Source of the DNA: Cyclina sinensis
Taxonomy: Eukaryota; Mollusca; Bivalvia; Venerida; Veneridae
Assembly: GCA_012932295.1 (NCBI GenBank)
Contig: JAAONU010000009.1
Coordinates: 5,940,203-6,004,202 of the forward strand
Direction: 5' to 3'
Length of the DNA stretch: 64,000 nucleotides
This document shows, in pieces, positions 11,356 through 21,070 of the stretch (position 1 is its first letter; the number at the start of each line of letters is the position of its first letter). The position numbers were made by a program, and so were the translations under genes. The notes under the pieces were generated by a model. That model was given only the letters and a program-made list of their open reading frames with translations, ran no database searches and had not been told where the DNA came from.

Positions 11356-13711
11356 TCACACTACATGTGGAAGGTTATCATAAAACCCATGAAAGTCACG
11401 AAGGATAACCGACTTGAGTTGCATTAAATGCATGTATTTGGTTTTCTTTATTGGTATACTATTTTTGTATAACTTTTTCGGTACGTTCAATGCTGATACA
11501 ACTCGGCCCCTGCTTGCTCTAGGCCTTGGAAGGTCCTGAAACACGTCACTATACCTGAGCTTAAACTCAATTGTTCCATTTGTGTTGTACTGAAGAACCC
11601 GTATATCAGTCACAGTAGCTTCTCCTGTTCCACTACCCGGTCTTATCGGCGCATAATAATTCAGACCCTCGTAGTCATTGAAGAACTTATGGTCCACATA
11701 TTTTACTTTGTATTTGGGATCTGTTGTTTTAGCAAGTAGAATTTTGTCCACATACATTTGAGGCACATAGATTGGCTGCTTACGCAGTTTTCGTTCTATA
11801 ACAGAGTGCACGCTATCGCACTCCATTTGAGTGTACCCCCATTCTAAATATTTCTGATAAACTGTAATGTTGTTTTTAACCGCCCACAGAAGAAGTGCGT
11901 TTGCCATACTATTTCTATTCTGGTATGTGCAGCCACACTGTAAATGATAACAGTTTTTACATTCGACTTGTCTGGAATAGCGTCTAAGTAATCAATAACG
12001 CATGAGGCAAAAACATTTGCATTTAAATCACCCTCACCCTCATGCCAAAAATAATTGTTTGCTCTATTTGTTGCAAGATCAAATAATGTGAAATTATGAC
12101 ATGACAGTTTCATTATATAATAGATTACACTAGCCCCCAGATGCGGACAAATGAGCAGACTTTGAAGATCCATAGTTATAACCTTTACACTTTTATCTTG
12201 TAAAGCTAGGCTTTTATCTACACTTTTACTTTCTCGCCTCATTTTTCCTTTCAATATGAATGTTATAGTCATCAATATCAATATTCCCTACATTATGTTC
12301 TACACATTTGTCTCATTGGTCTTTCTTTGGTTTGAATAAGTTAATATTTTCAAAAAGTTCTAAAAATCCAGATTTATTGAACAGAATTTTTCCTTCACTT
12401 TGTGCTACACGAACATATTCTCAGTGTAGCTGACTCTTATTATCGAATGTACACTCAAGATACAGTTTCTTTGATTTCGATCTACAATAGTGAGACTCTA
12501 CCTTGGGCAATTTTGGTCAGATACTCCCTTGCTGCGTTTTCTCGTTCCTTGTTTAATCTTATACGTTCAGAATATGATAATCTATAGTACTTTCATCTTC
12601 AATCTGCTCTTGCTGTCTATTTTCACTTTCATTTGGTGTGCTAATATTTACAGTCGTTTTCTTATTTGGTACCTTTTCCATTGAAGCATTGTTACTTTCA
12701 CTATTTTCATTATTTAAGCAATTATAGATGGTTCTATTATTCATGCCAAGTGTGGCACTAAACATGTTTTGGCAGACTTCCACTCTTTCAGATCCTCTCC
12801 TAAGAAAATATTTGCAGCTGTAGGTGTGCCGACTCTCTATACCTGGACCTTTAGTCCTTTGCTTAACTTCAACTCTGTCAACATGCGATGTTACGTAACT
12901 TTTCTCTGCCCAGGACATTGTTTGCCAAAACTTTTCAAATATTTGTCCTCTATCTTTATCTGTAAATAAATCACAATGCGTGTTTTTACTCTTCTGACAC
13001 TATTTGCCACAGTTAGTGGGACACAGATATTTGCCTGCATGTTCCTTACAGTACATTTTAATCCCTTGTTCATTCTTCTTTACACCTGTGTACTTTTCTC
13101 CTTTCATTGTTTTGTGTTTCTGTATTTCCTTCATTTTACCATTTTTACGTTTTCTTTTCAAATGATTTGTTTTGAACAACTTCTTCATGGTCTATCTCTT
13201 GAGATACATTGTTGTTTTCATCAGTTCCTGAACTATGGTTCTTGTTCGGGTATTTCCAATTAGGATCTCGTAGTTCATCGTCATAATCAACCGTTATATC
13301 AGAATCACTTAGATTTTCATGTTCAGGCCAGACTACTTGGTTGAGAGCACTACTTGGTAAATCCTTTGTGAATAAATTTGGTATGTTTTGTACTAAAGCT
13401 ACTGATTCGACGTTTTCCTGTGACGTAGATGGCTGAGGAACATGTTCAAAATTTTCACATGATAGTTTTGTTGCTGTGTATTCACTTATACTTAGTTTTG
13501 TTCCATTTATTTTGCCATTTTCAATAGTAAAAATTAATGCACTTTTTGTTTCAGAATTTTCACTTGATAGATTTGTTGTTGTGTTCTCACTTGCTTCGTT
13601 TATTTTGCCATCTTTAATCATAAATCCTCTTTTTGTTTCAGAATTTGATTGAAACTTATCTTCATTCGCTTTAAGCGATATTTGTACTAAAAGTTTTCCC
13701 CGAGAAAACAT
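11356..13711 (-). pseudogene. Decayed transposase-like gene (metazoan GHTQMExDS / TMDLQS family)
   Basis: Intronless minus-strand remains of one ~780-codon protein. In order: a start resembling the family's MSSRGK-type N-terminus (MFSRGKLLVQ); an acidic Ser/Asn-rich region with DELRDPNWKYP; a Cys-containing block (CDLFTDKDRGQIFEKFW, then VTSHVDRV, ERVEVCQNMF); ESHYCR and KKLYLECTF; LFKPKKDQ-DKC; VITMDLQSLLICPHL; FTLFDLATN and FWHEGEGDLNANVFASCV; the YS(D)GCTYQNRN block; GYTQMECDSVHSVIERKLR; and the C-terminal GFYDNLPH. I know this family from memory as abundant, uncharacterised, transposase-like proteins in cnidarians and molluscs. The copy is dead. It has a 1-nt loss in the putative catalytic Asp codon (11935/11936), frameshifts near 12235, 12505, 12570 and 13170, TGA at 12313-12315 (replacing a Cys of a CxxC) and at 12421-12423, and TAG at 13000-13002. 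No terminal inverted repeats were identified. Confidence 0.75.
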
Positions 13712-14440
13712 TTTCCTTATTATTTTCTAATATAATATATGTGCACACTCAGATTTTTATATTGCTTACAGAGCCTGCAAAACCAAATTTCATCTTCCAT
13801 ACTCTCTAAAGACAGTGCAAAGTAGTTCAATTGATCATTTAAGATACAGAAACAGTGTTCCACTGACAATTTAATACCACATATGTCTAGAATGTGTAAC
13901 TGTTTCTATGAGGAGCACACCCTAACAACTGTACTTGGTTCAAAGTTATTAAAAGAAAGGTACAAACTCTCTAAAAGAGATAATGATCTGACTGCTTCTA
14001 AGTCTTCATCAACTAAATTCACACATTCAGATTGATTAAGCTCTTTCAAATTACTGAAGCAACTTACGAAACATCGAGAAGATAATCTGCATCCTGTAAG
14101 GTCAAGTGATAGTAAGCCAGCCTGTCTCAATTTTGTAGTGAATTGGAAGTCCAAAACATCTGATGATGCATGAATAATTGAGTTTGGAATATGGAACTTT
14201 TTTATTCCAACTGAATGATTTAATATGTCAATGAGGTTGTCCTTCTGCAGTTCCAGTTGAAAACTGAATTCAAAATTCTTCCACAGCCAAGATGTTTCAC
14301 TGATCAATATATAAAGTTTTTTGTTCACTTAAGACACGCTTTGAACATGTTGAATAAGTTCCTCTAATGAAATGAAACTGAGAATATTTATGATCACTAA
14401 ATCTGGTAAATCAGACAAGCTGCTTGATACCTCCATTAAC
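13712..14440 (-). pseudogene. F-box / leucine-rich-repeat exon with two in-frame stops
   Basis: The minus-strand exon begins after acceptor CTTTCTATAG (exon base 14440); ATG is at 14436-14434. The first 35 codons give an F-box (SLSDLPDLVIINILSFIS then LEELIQHVQSVS). A TAA at 14331-14329 interrupts the same frame, which continues KKLYILISETSWLWKNF, the usual second half of an F-box. Leucine-rich repeats follow (LLSLDLTGCRLSSRCF; NLKELNQSECVNLVDEDL; LLESLYLSFNNF). A TAG at 13908-13906 is again followed in frame by LHILDICGIKLSVEH and DEIWFCRLCKQYKNL, until TAA near 13720. F-box/LRR proteins are SCF ubiquitin-ligase substrate adaptors. Two stops without loss of frame suggest a young pseudogene, a null allele or an assembly error. 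The decayed transposase gene begins almost directly after it. Confidence 0.7.
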
Positions 14441-15137
14441 CTATAGAAAGAAAAAAGTAAGAAAAGTTACATTAATGCAGCTTGAAAGTGTCTTAAAACT
14501 TTTTAAATTAAAAGTTGTGCTTCAAAACTATGTAAAGGTATCATATCCCACCAATTTTATTCATGATGGTGTCTTGATTTTAAAATTAATACCTAATATA
14601 TCCAAAACTTATTGAAAATTGTAAAATGTTCTTTGATTGCATTTAACCATTATTATGCTTTAAGTCACATCATTCAAAATTTGTAAAATAATGTCGCACC
14701 TGCTATTTTAAGACCAAACTTGTATGACTCAGTGTTGTCCATATATTACAAAGGCCACACCATTAATAGTGGTCAGAGAACCGACAGGAATGTTCATATT
14801 CAACAGCTTGTAACCTTTTGTACATGGAAAAGTGTAACAACATCTTCACAAACAGACCTGAAAATGTATTAAATTTTTCATTTTACAACTTTCATTTGAT
14901 GTTCATGCTAAAGAACCTTTAACATGTCTTTAATTGTGTTTTTCTTTACTTTATAAAACAAAATGGCAGCTTGGTATTACTGTTTAAAAGTTAAGATACA
15001 TACACAAAATGCTCTTATAACATTCAGTTAGAGTGTGCGGAAATGGCGAAACTCATCCAAAAATTTAGATCATCAGAAATTTATTGTGCGAAAATGGCGA
15101 ATTAAAACTGAGATAACTAGAAATGGGTTTTTGATTG
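14441..15137. other. Non-coding, probable intron 1 of the F-box locus
   Basis: AT-rich, no exon seen. Two GCGAAAATGGCGAA-like words (about 15040 and 15088) echo the CG-rich block at 16.3 kb, so the element inserted at 15.14-15.91 kb may split an older unit. Confidence 0.35.
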
Positions 15138-15910
15138 AACAAAAACATATGTCTCCCCCCAGCCAGTTGCTGCAGGTAGTATTGAGTCAGAGGATTGTAA
15201 AATTTGACATTTAACCTCCAAGTGTGACCTTGACCTTGAGACACCACACCCGCAGAGTGGGTTCTGCACGTCACCTTGATGAGGTGAACATCTGACCCAA
15301 GTTTCATTAAAATCCTTTAAGGGCTTTTGAAGATACAGAGCGGACAAAATTTGTGGCATTTGACATTTTACCTCCAAGTGTGACCTTGACCTTGAGACAC
15401 CACACCCACAAAGTGGGTTCTGCATGTCACCTTGATGAGGTGAACATCTGACCCAAGTTTCATAAAAATCCTTCAAGGGCTTTTGAAGATACAGAGCGGA
15501 CACGATTTTGTGGCATTTGACATTTAACCTCCAAGTGTGACCTTGACCTTTAGACACCACACCCGCAAAGTGGGTTCTGCATGTCGCCTTGATGAGGTGA
15601 TCATCTGACCCAAGTTTCATAAAAATCCTTCAAGGGCTTTGGAAGATACGGAGCGGACACAATTTTGTGGCATTTGACATTTAACCTCCAAGTGTGACCT
15701 TGACCTTGAGACACCACCACCGCAAAGTGTGTTCTGCATGTCGCCTTGATGAGGTGAACATCTGACCCATGTTTCATTAAAATCCTTCAAGGGCTTTGGA
15801 AGATACAGAGCGGACACGATTTTGTGACGGACAGACAGATGGACGGACGGATGGACGGACAACCGGGGGAAAAACAATATGTCTCCCCCATTTTTGGGGG
15901 GAGACATAAT
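15138..15910 (+). mobile_element. Non-autonomous tandem-repeat element D
   Basis: Four highly similar monomers of 156-157 bp (AAGTGTGACCTTGACC at 15220, 15376, 15533 and 15690), each with AGACACCACACCCGCAAAGT, GCCTTGATGAGGTGA and TACAGAGCGGACA. A long GACGGACAGACAGATGGACGG tract lies at 15826-15865. The 3' hairpin is very strong: TATGTCTCCCCC (15878-15889) pairs with GGGGGGAGACATA (15896-15908). The arm TATGTCTCCCCCC also occurs at the 5' end (15148-15160), giving subterminal inverted repeats. High similarity between monomers suggests recent amplification. The minus-strand ORF of 167 codons merely reads the monomers. Confidence 0.75.
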
Positions 15911-16152
15911 AATGCTTTCCATAACAGTTGTTTAGAACAAGAAACCACTAAATAGAAAATAAAAATTTGCAGACTCGGAAAATATGGAGGATTGGCAATT
16001 TGTTGATCCTTTCTTTGATAGTAGGATTGATCATTCACGATAAAAAGGCGTTAAAATGTTAGATACCAGTAATTAACATCATCAATATAAACATGAACAT
16101 TCTGAACATTCTTGTTAAATGATTAAATATGTAAAAACAGAATAAAACTTAC

Positions 16153-16400
16153 ATTTTTTAATTAAACTCCAAAGTCTGTCCTTCATCGAATTGTTTACAG
16201 TCAAGCTTGGAAATTTTCGAACAAATTCTTTCCACCCAATGATTGTTCGCCAAAATGGCACATGAGTATAACTTTGACACCCAATTGGATAGGAACTTAG
16301 AATATTTCGCGGGAAAGGCGGGCCAGCTATGGTAATGCGAAAATAACTAAAAACGTTTTCGCGCCAAAACCGAGCTTGGCCATTTTCGCGGGTAAAGGAC
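16153..16400 (-). promoter_or_regulatory. Candidate promoter and 5' exon of the F-box locus, E2F-like sites
   Basis: A CG-richer island in AT-rich sequence. TTTTCGCGCCAAAA (16356-16369) and TTTCGCGGGAAA (about 16307-16318) fit the E2F consensus on one strand or the other, and TTTTCGCGGGTAAA (about 16383-16396) is close. CCAAT words lie at about 16238 and 16281. On the minus strand a strong donor (AAT|GTAAGT, exon base 16153) would join to the acceptor at 14440 and create ATG-TTA-ATG-GAG in frame with the F-box, with a stop just upstream. The island abuts a mobile-element-like hairpin (16402-16433), so a repeat origin is possible. Confidence 0.35.
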
Positions 16401-16401
16401 G

Positions 16402-16433
16402 ATATGCCCCCTCATCTTTGATTGGGGGCATAT
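16402..16433 (+). repeat. Isolated ATATGCCCCC hairpin
   Basis: ATATGCCCCC (16402-16411) pairs with GGGGGCATAT (16424-16433). It is preceded by TAAAGGACG and looks like the 3' end of elements B and C. No monomer array is visible beside it, so it may be the end of a deleted element, or of one split by element D. Confidence 0.55.
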
Positions 16434-16602
16434 ATACAATAAATTATCTTGGCTGACACATTTAGATGGATGAAAAGACTTAAACTAAGTTTCAATCCAA
16501 TACATTCAATATATTTCATACTTTGATATACAAGCATTAAAGAAAATGAAAACTTAAATAGGGTGTCCTGTCACACTGACACAAAGGCAAGTACAATACC
16601 AG

Positions 16603-16701
16603 TAATTGTTCTTATTCATCCAATAGTAGATTAAAAGTCACCTCCAATAGAGAACACACTTGTCATAAATGCCATCAAATGAGGACACACAAGTAATCAA
16701 A
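16603..16701. repeat. Left part of ~0.5 kb direct duplication, copy 1
   Basis: Matches 20290-20386 (AAAAGTCACCTCCAATAGAG, GAGGACACACAAGTAATCAA). The duplication is cut at 16701 by element E and resumes at 18541. Confidence 0.8.
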
Positions 16702-18540
16702 CTAGAACAATCACTAAAGGTGATTAATACCCCACATGGGTGCTTGATTCAGGAACTGGAAAGCTTAGAATCAATAGCATAATAGTTTAAACGAACAGTG
16801 ACCATGACCCAACTGGCAAAATTTTCAATCCAAACCATCGTCTTCACAGAAGCTACCTTTACAGAAAAATTTCATCACAATATCTCATTCCTAAAACAAG
16901 TTATTGAGCAGAAATCATTTATTTTTTGTAACAGTGACCTAGACCTTGGCCCCACCAGCCTCTATATCAAACTTGACCTGTATCCTGTGATGTTACACCT
17001 GTGTAACGTAATTGTTTAAATCTGTCAAGATTTCATGAGTTATCACCTGGAAACCATTTTATAACTATTTTATTCTTTTTAATAACAGTGACCTTGACCT
17101 TGGCCCCTATAGCCCCAATATCAAGCTTGACAATATGTTATGATGTTACATCTTTGTACCAAAAATTGTTTAAATCTGTCAAACCATTAATGAGTTATTG
17201 TCCAGAAAAAAGTTTTCTATTTTTAGTAACAGTGACCTTGACCTTGGCCCCACAAGCCCCAATATCAATGATACAACTGTGTATCAAAAATCGTTTAAAT
17301 CTGTCAAGCCATTACTTGAGTTATTGTCCGGAAACCGTTTTTCTATATTTAGTTACAGTGACCTTGGCCCCACAAGCCCCAATATCTAACGTGACCTGTA
17401 TCTTATGATCTTTCACCTGTGTTCCAAAATAAATCTGTTTAGCCTTTCATGTATATCATCCAAAATCCGTGTTCTATTCTTTGTAACAGTGACCTTGACC
17501 TTGGCTCCACTAGCCCTAATATTGAACTTGACCTGTAACTTGTGATGTTACAACTTTGTACCAAAAATATTTTAAATATGTCTTACCTTTCATGAGTTAT
17601 AGTCAGGATACCATTTTTTAATTTTTAGTAACAGTGACCTTGACCCCACAAGTCCCAATATCGAACTTGACCTGTATATTATAATGTTACACCTGTGTAT
17701 CAAAAATTGTTTAAATCTGCTTAGCCTTTCAAGAGTTATTGTCCGGAAACCGTTTTTCTAATTTCAATCACAGTGACCTTGACCTTGGCCCCACAAGCCC
17801 CAATATCGAACTTGACCTGTATCTTATGATGTTACAACAATTTTCAAATCTGTCAAGCCTTTCATGAGTTATTGTCCAAAAACTGTTTTTCAATTTTCAG
17901 TCACAGAAACATTGACCTTGGCCCCACCAGCCCCAATATCAACCTTGACCTGTGTCTTATGATGTTACAACTTTGTACCAAAAACTGTTTAAATCTGTCA
18001 AGCTTTTCATGAGTTATCATCAGGAAACTGTTTTTCTTATTTCAGTCACAGTGACCTTGAACTTCGCCCCACAAGCCCCATTACTAAACTTGACCTGTAT
18101 CATATGATATAACATCTGTTTACCAAAAATTGTTTAAATCTGTAGAGCCTTTCATAGGTTATCATCAGGAAAAAACGTTTCTTATTTCAGTCACAGTGAC
18201 CTTGACCTTGGCCCCACCAGCCCCAGTATCGAATTTGACCTGTATCTTATAATGTTACACCTGTGTACCAAAAATTGTTTAAATCTGTCAAGCCTTTCAT
18301 GAGTTATTGTCCGGAAACCGTTTTTCTAATTTCAATCACAGTGACCTTGACCTTGGCCCAAGAAGCCCCAATATCGAACTTGACCTGTATCTTATGATGT
18401 TAAACCTGTGTACCAAAACATTGTTTAAATCTGTCCAGCCTTTCATGAGTTATTGTCCGGAAACCATGACGGACAGACCGACCGACCGACTGCCAACCTT
18501 GCTCCTATATACCCCCTGAAACTTTGTTTGTGGGGTGTAA
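16702..18540 (+). mobile_element. Non-autonomous tandem-repeat element E, ~1.84 kb, with paralogous empty site
   Basis: About 12 monomers of 126-154 bp begin CAGTGACC(TTGACC) at 16797, 16932, 17086, 17230, 17356, 17487, 17632, 17771, 18049, 18194 and 18339, with a degenerate one at 17903. Each carries CCCCACAAGCCCCAATATC, AACTTGACCTGTATCTTATG and CATGAGTTATTGTCCGGAAA. The end has GACGGACAGACCGACCGACC and a hairpin (TATACCCCC at 18508-18516, GGGGTGTA at 18532-18539). TTAATACCCCACA at 16724-16736 is the matching 5' inverted arm. The duplicate at 20376-20392 reads straight through (AATCAAA then TTAAACC), so the element spans 16702-18540 almost exactly and entered between AAA and TTAA. Plus-strand ORFs are monomer reads. 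Confidence 0.85.
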
Positions 18541-18960
18541 TTAAGCCTTGGTCTCTTCATCCAGATCACTTTAGTTGGTATTGGATTTAGTATTATTTTA
18601 AAGATTTAATTTTGCCTGAAAAAACCTTTCAGTTTTTAACTGCTAATGTGAGCTTGCTGTTTAAAATGTATTAGGAAACTTTTGACAAACACACTCAACT
18701 CCAATTGAGGACACACAAAATGAGGACATTCACAACCACACACTAGACTGCCAACTGAGAACAGTTCTTGTCTTATGATCTATAGTTTTAGTTAGATTGC
18801 AGTAGGCAGAAATGGAGCAACAGCACAATGATAAGAATCCTGTGACAATTGCAAAATTTACCTGCATCCTGTCAGCTCCAGACAATGCACTGTTGGAGCC
18901 TGTATCATAATGCTGAGGCATCTCCTCAGATTCCTGCTCTGATTGTTGTAGGGCTGAAGG
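18541..18960. repeat. Right part of ~0.5 kb direct duplication, copy 1
   Basis: Nearly identical to 20387-20809. It includes TTTAATTTTGCCTGAAAAAA, GACAAACACACTCAACTCCA and the whole 92-nt minus-strand exon. Similarity stops just past the exon acceptor. Confidence 0.9.
18862..18953 (-). CDS. Duplicated 92-nt exon, copy 1 (SEQESEEMPQ...SGADRMQ)
   Basis: Minus-strand exon bounded by acceptor GCCTTCAG and donor CAG|GTAAAT. In phase 1 it reads LQQSEQESEEMPQHYD then TGSNSALSGADRMQ and ends in phase 0. The peptide is acidic and probably unstructured; I do not recognise it. A second copy lies 1.85 kb upstream (on the minus strand) at 20709-20800, with the same length and a different N-terminus. Because 92 is not divisible by 3, including both copies would shift the frame, so use would have to be mutually exclusive. 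An alternative acceptor (TGTTACAG) would start the exon at 18967. The reading through the donor into the intron is a six-frame artefact. Confidence 0.45.
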
Positions 18961-20289
18961 CTTTTTTCTGTAACATTCTGGAACAAAGTGAAGACATCTT
19001 TCAAAAGTTCTTCCTTTCAAATAAAATAAAAGTTTCATAGTGTTTTGTTTGCATCATATCCATACAACTTGGTAACATAGCATTTTGAGCTAAGTTCAGT
19101 AAATTTTCCTAGGTCCAGTAAAAAATTCCATTAATGCTAAGACTGAAAAGCAGAACACTGAATTTTTTTTTGCATATCCAAAATCAGTCTTGATGGGTAA
19201 TGATCCAAGCTGTATCAGGGGTTTCACTGGCTTATTACAAAGCAGAAGAAACCTTGCTTAAATGTTCATTTTTGATTGAAAAGTATGATCTCCTTTGGTA
19301 AACTGTTGTGGCCACTTTCAAAATTTTTGGAACCTTATAATCAATATGGTCACAAATGACCCAAGAGGTGATAGAAAAAAGGAAACCTATCCAAGGTTAA
19401 AGTTTAATTATAAGAAGTGCCAGACTCAACTCACAAATTTCTGATGATAGCACTGCTTTACTCTGTTAGTGCCAGGCTAACGTGGGGCACACAAGACTGA
19501 GACTGTGAAACAGGCAGACCTGCAGAAGATAAGCACAGCATTATTTTAAATAGAATTTTGTTTAATGTATGGATTTTTTGACAAATTGAAATTTTTCTGG
19601 GTGAAACTGCATAGAAAAAATTAATTTGCTTAGAAATTTTGCAAAAAAAAAGGTAAGTAAAGTAATGGATACAGTGTATTAGGAATCATCCAAACGTTGT
19701 TTAACTTTTAAGAATATTTCTTTGATAAGTCCTGACATGTGAACAAAATATTCATCACTTATTACATAATGCTACAAGTATGCAAAATTTCAAGCATTTA
19801 CAACGTCTAAAAATATCGATATTCATCACTTATTACATAATGCTACAAGTATGCAAAATTTGAAGCATTTACAACGTCTAAAAATAACGCTTTCAAAAAA
19901 TGGTGCTCTGGCGCAACACATTTCACACCATTGGTTGCAATGTGACCAACATTGCAAGCATTACATTCGAGTGATGAAGGCAATATGTGCTACTTAATTT
20001 TAAATATACGTTTCTATTTCAAAATATGTGTTAGTTGTTATACTTGTATAGAGCAATGATCAGTATTATAAATTTTAACTTTTCAATGCTAAGCCTGCCA
20101 TATTTTGACTTTATCAACAAACGGACAGTAATTAGCACTTTCTTCAACAACGGCAATATTGAACATCCATCTTCTGTCTTCATAGCTAAGAGTCTTCTGT
20201 AGTGTCAATTGCTGTGGAAAATTATGTTTTCAACTTATCAAAAAATACTCAGATTACAGAATTATCACTTTCAGTTGTATGTACAAATT
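18961..20289. other. Non-coding between the duplicated exons
   Basis: AT-rich intron-like sequence. It holds one 71-bp tandem pair (listed separately) and otherwise nothing I recognise. Confidence 0.5.
19748..19889. repeat. 71-bp tandem duplication, two copies
   Basis: ATATTCATCACTTATTACAT starts at 19748 and again at 19819. The two 71-bp copies differ at about two positions, so the duplication is recent. Confidence 0.95.
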
Positions 20290-20809
20290 TATTGTTCTTA
20301 TACTTCCAACAGCTGGCTAAAAGTCACCTCCAATAGAGGACACACTTGACAAAAATGCCACCAAATGAGGACACACAAGTAATCAAATTAAACCTTGGTC
20401 TCTTGACTCAGGTCACTTCAGTTGGTATTGGACTTAGTATAATTTTAAGGATTTAATTTTGCCTGAAAAAAGCTCTAAGTTTTTCACTGCTAATGTGAGC
20501 TTGCTGTTTAAAATGTATTAGGAAACTTTTGACAAACACACTCAACTCCAATTGAGGACACACAAAATGAGGACATTCACAACCACACACTACACTGCCA
20601 ACTGAGAACAGTTCTTGTCTTATGATCTATAGTTTTAGTCAGATTGCAGTAGGCAGAAATGGAGCAACAGCACAATGATAAGAATCCTGTGACAATTGCA
20701 AAATTTACCTGCATCCTGTCAGCTCCAGACAATGCACTGTTGGAGCCTGTATCATAATGCTGAGGCATCTCCTCAGATTCCTGCTCAGATAGTGGTGGGG
20801 CTGCAGGCA
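20290..20809. repeat. Direct duplication, copy 2 (uninterrupted)
   Basis: Counterpart of 16603-16701 plus 18541-18960, without element E. This is the pre-insertion allele-like state and dates E as younger than the duplication. Confidence 0.9.
20709..20800 (-). CDS. Duplicated 92-nt exon, copy 2 (PPLSEQESEEMPQ...)
   Basis: Same exon as 18862-18953. Acceptor is CCTGCAG (or TATTTTCAG further out, giving a start at 20812) and donor is CAG|GTAAAT. The peptide begins PPLSEQESEEMPQHYD, then is identical to copy 1 through SGADRMQ. The amino-terminal residues differ (PPL versus LQQ) while the rest is unchanged, so the coding part is either under constraint or recently duplicated; the flanks are equally similar, which favours recency. 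Confidence 0.45.
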
Positions 20810-20815
20810 AGACTG

Positions 20816-21070
20816 AAAATACAATGACAAATATGTAGTAATGATAATGGAATGACAAATATATTAATTGCAAATTGTTCTGCATAATTTAGATGATGAG
20901 TGTTGAATACACAGAAATGCTAGATGCAATGCTTATAGAAAGAACCAAAGGAAATGAATCCAGAAGTTTTGAACAAAAAAACTTTTAAATAAACATAACA
21001 ATATTAAATCATTCCATCTGACACAATCCCTTTTGCCTACATATTAACAACACATCAGAATAGAATAAAA
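20816..21070. other. Short non-coding gap
   Basis: AT-rich; nothing recognised. Confidence 0.4.

Noticed and set aside
15117..15922. Minus-strand ORFs of 167 and 101 codons with repeated peptides
   Set aside because: They simply read the 157-bp monomers of element D in one frame; the peptide repeats exactly with the DNA period.
14441..18862. Joining the duplicated 92-nt exon directly to the F-box exon
   Set aside because: The exon leaves in phase 0, whereas the F-box exon would then read V-N-G-G and stop within a few codons, so they are probably separate genes.
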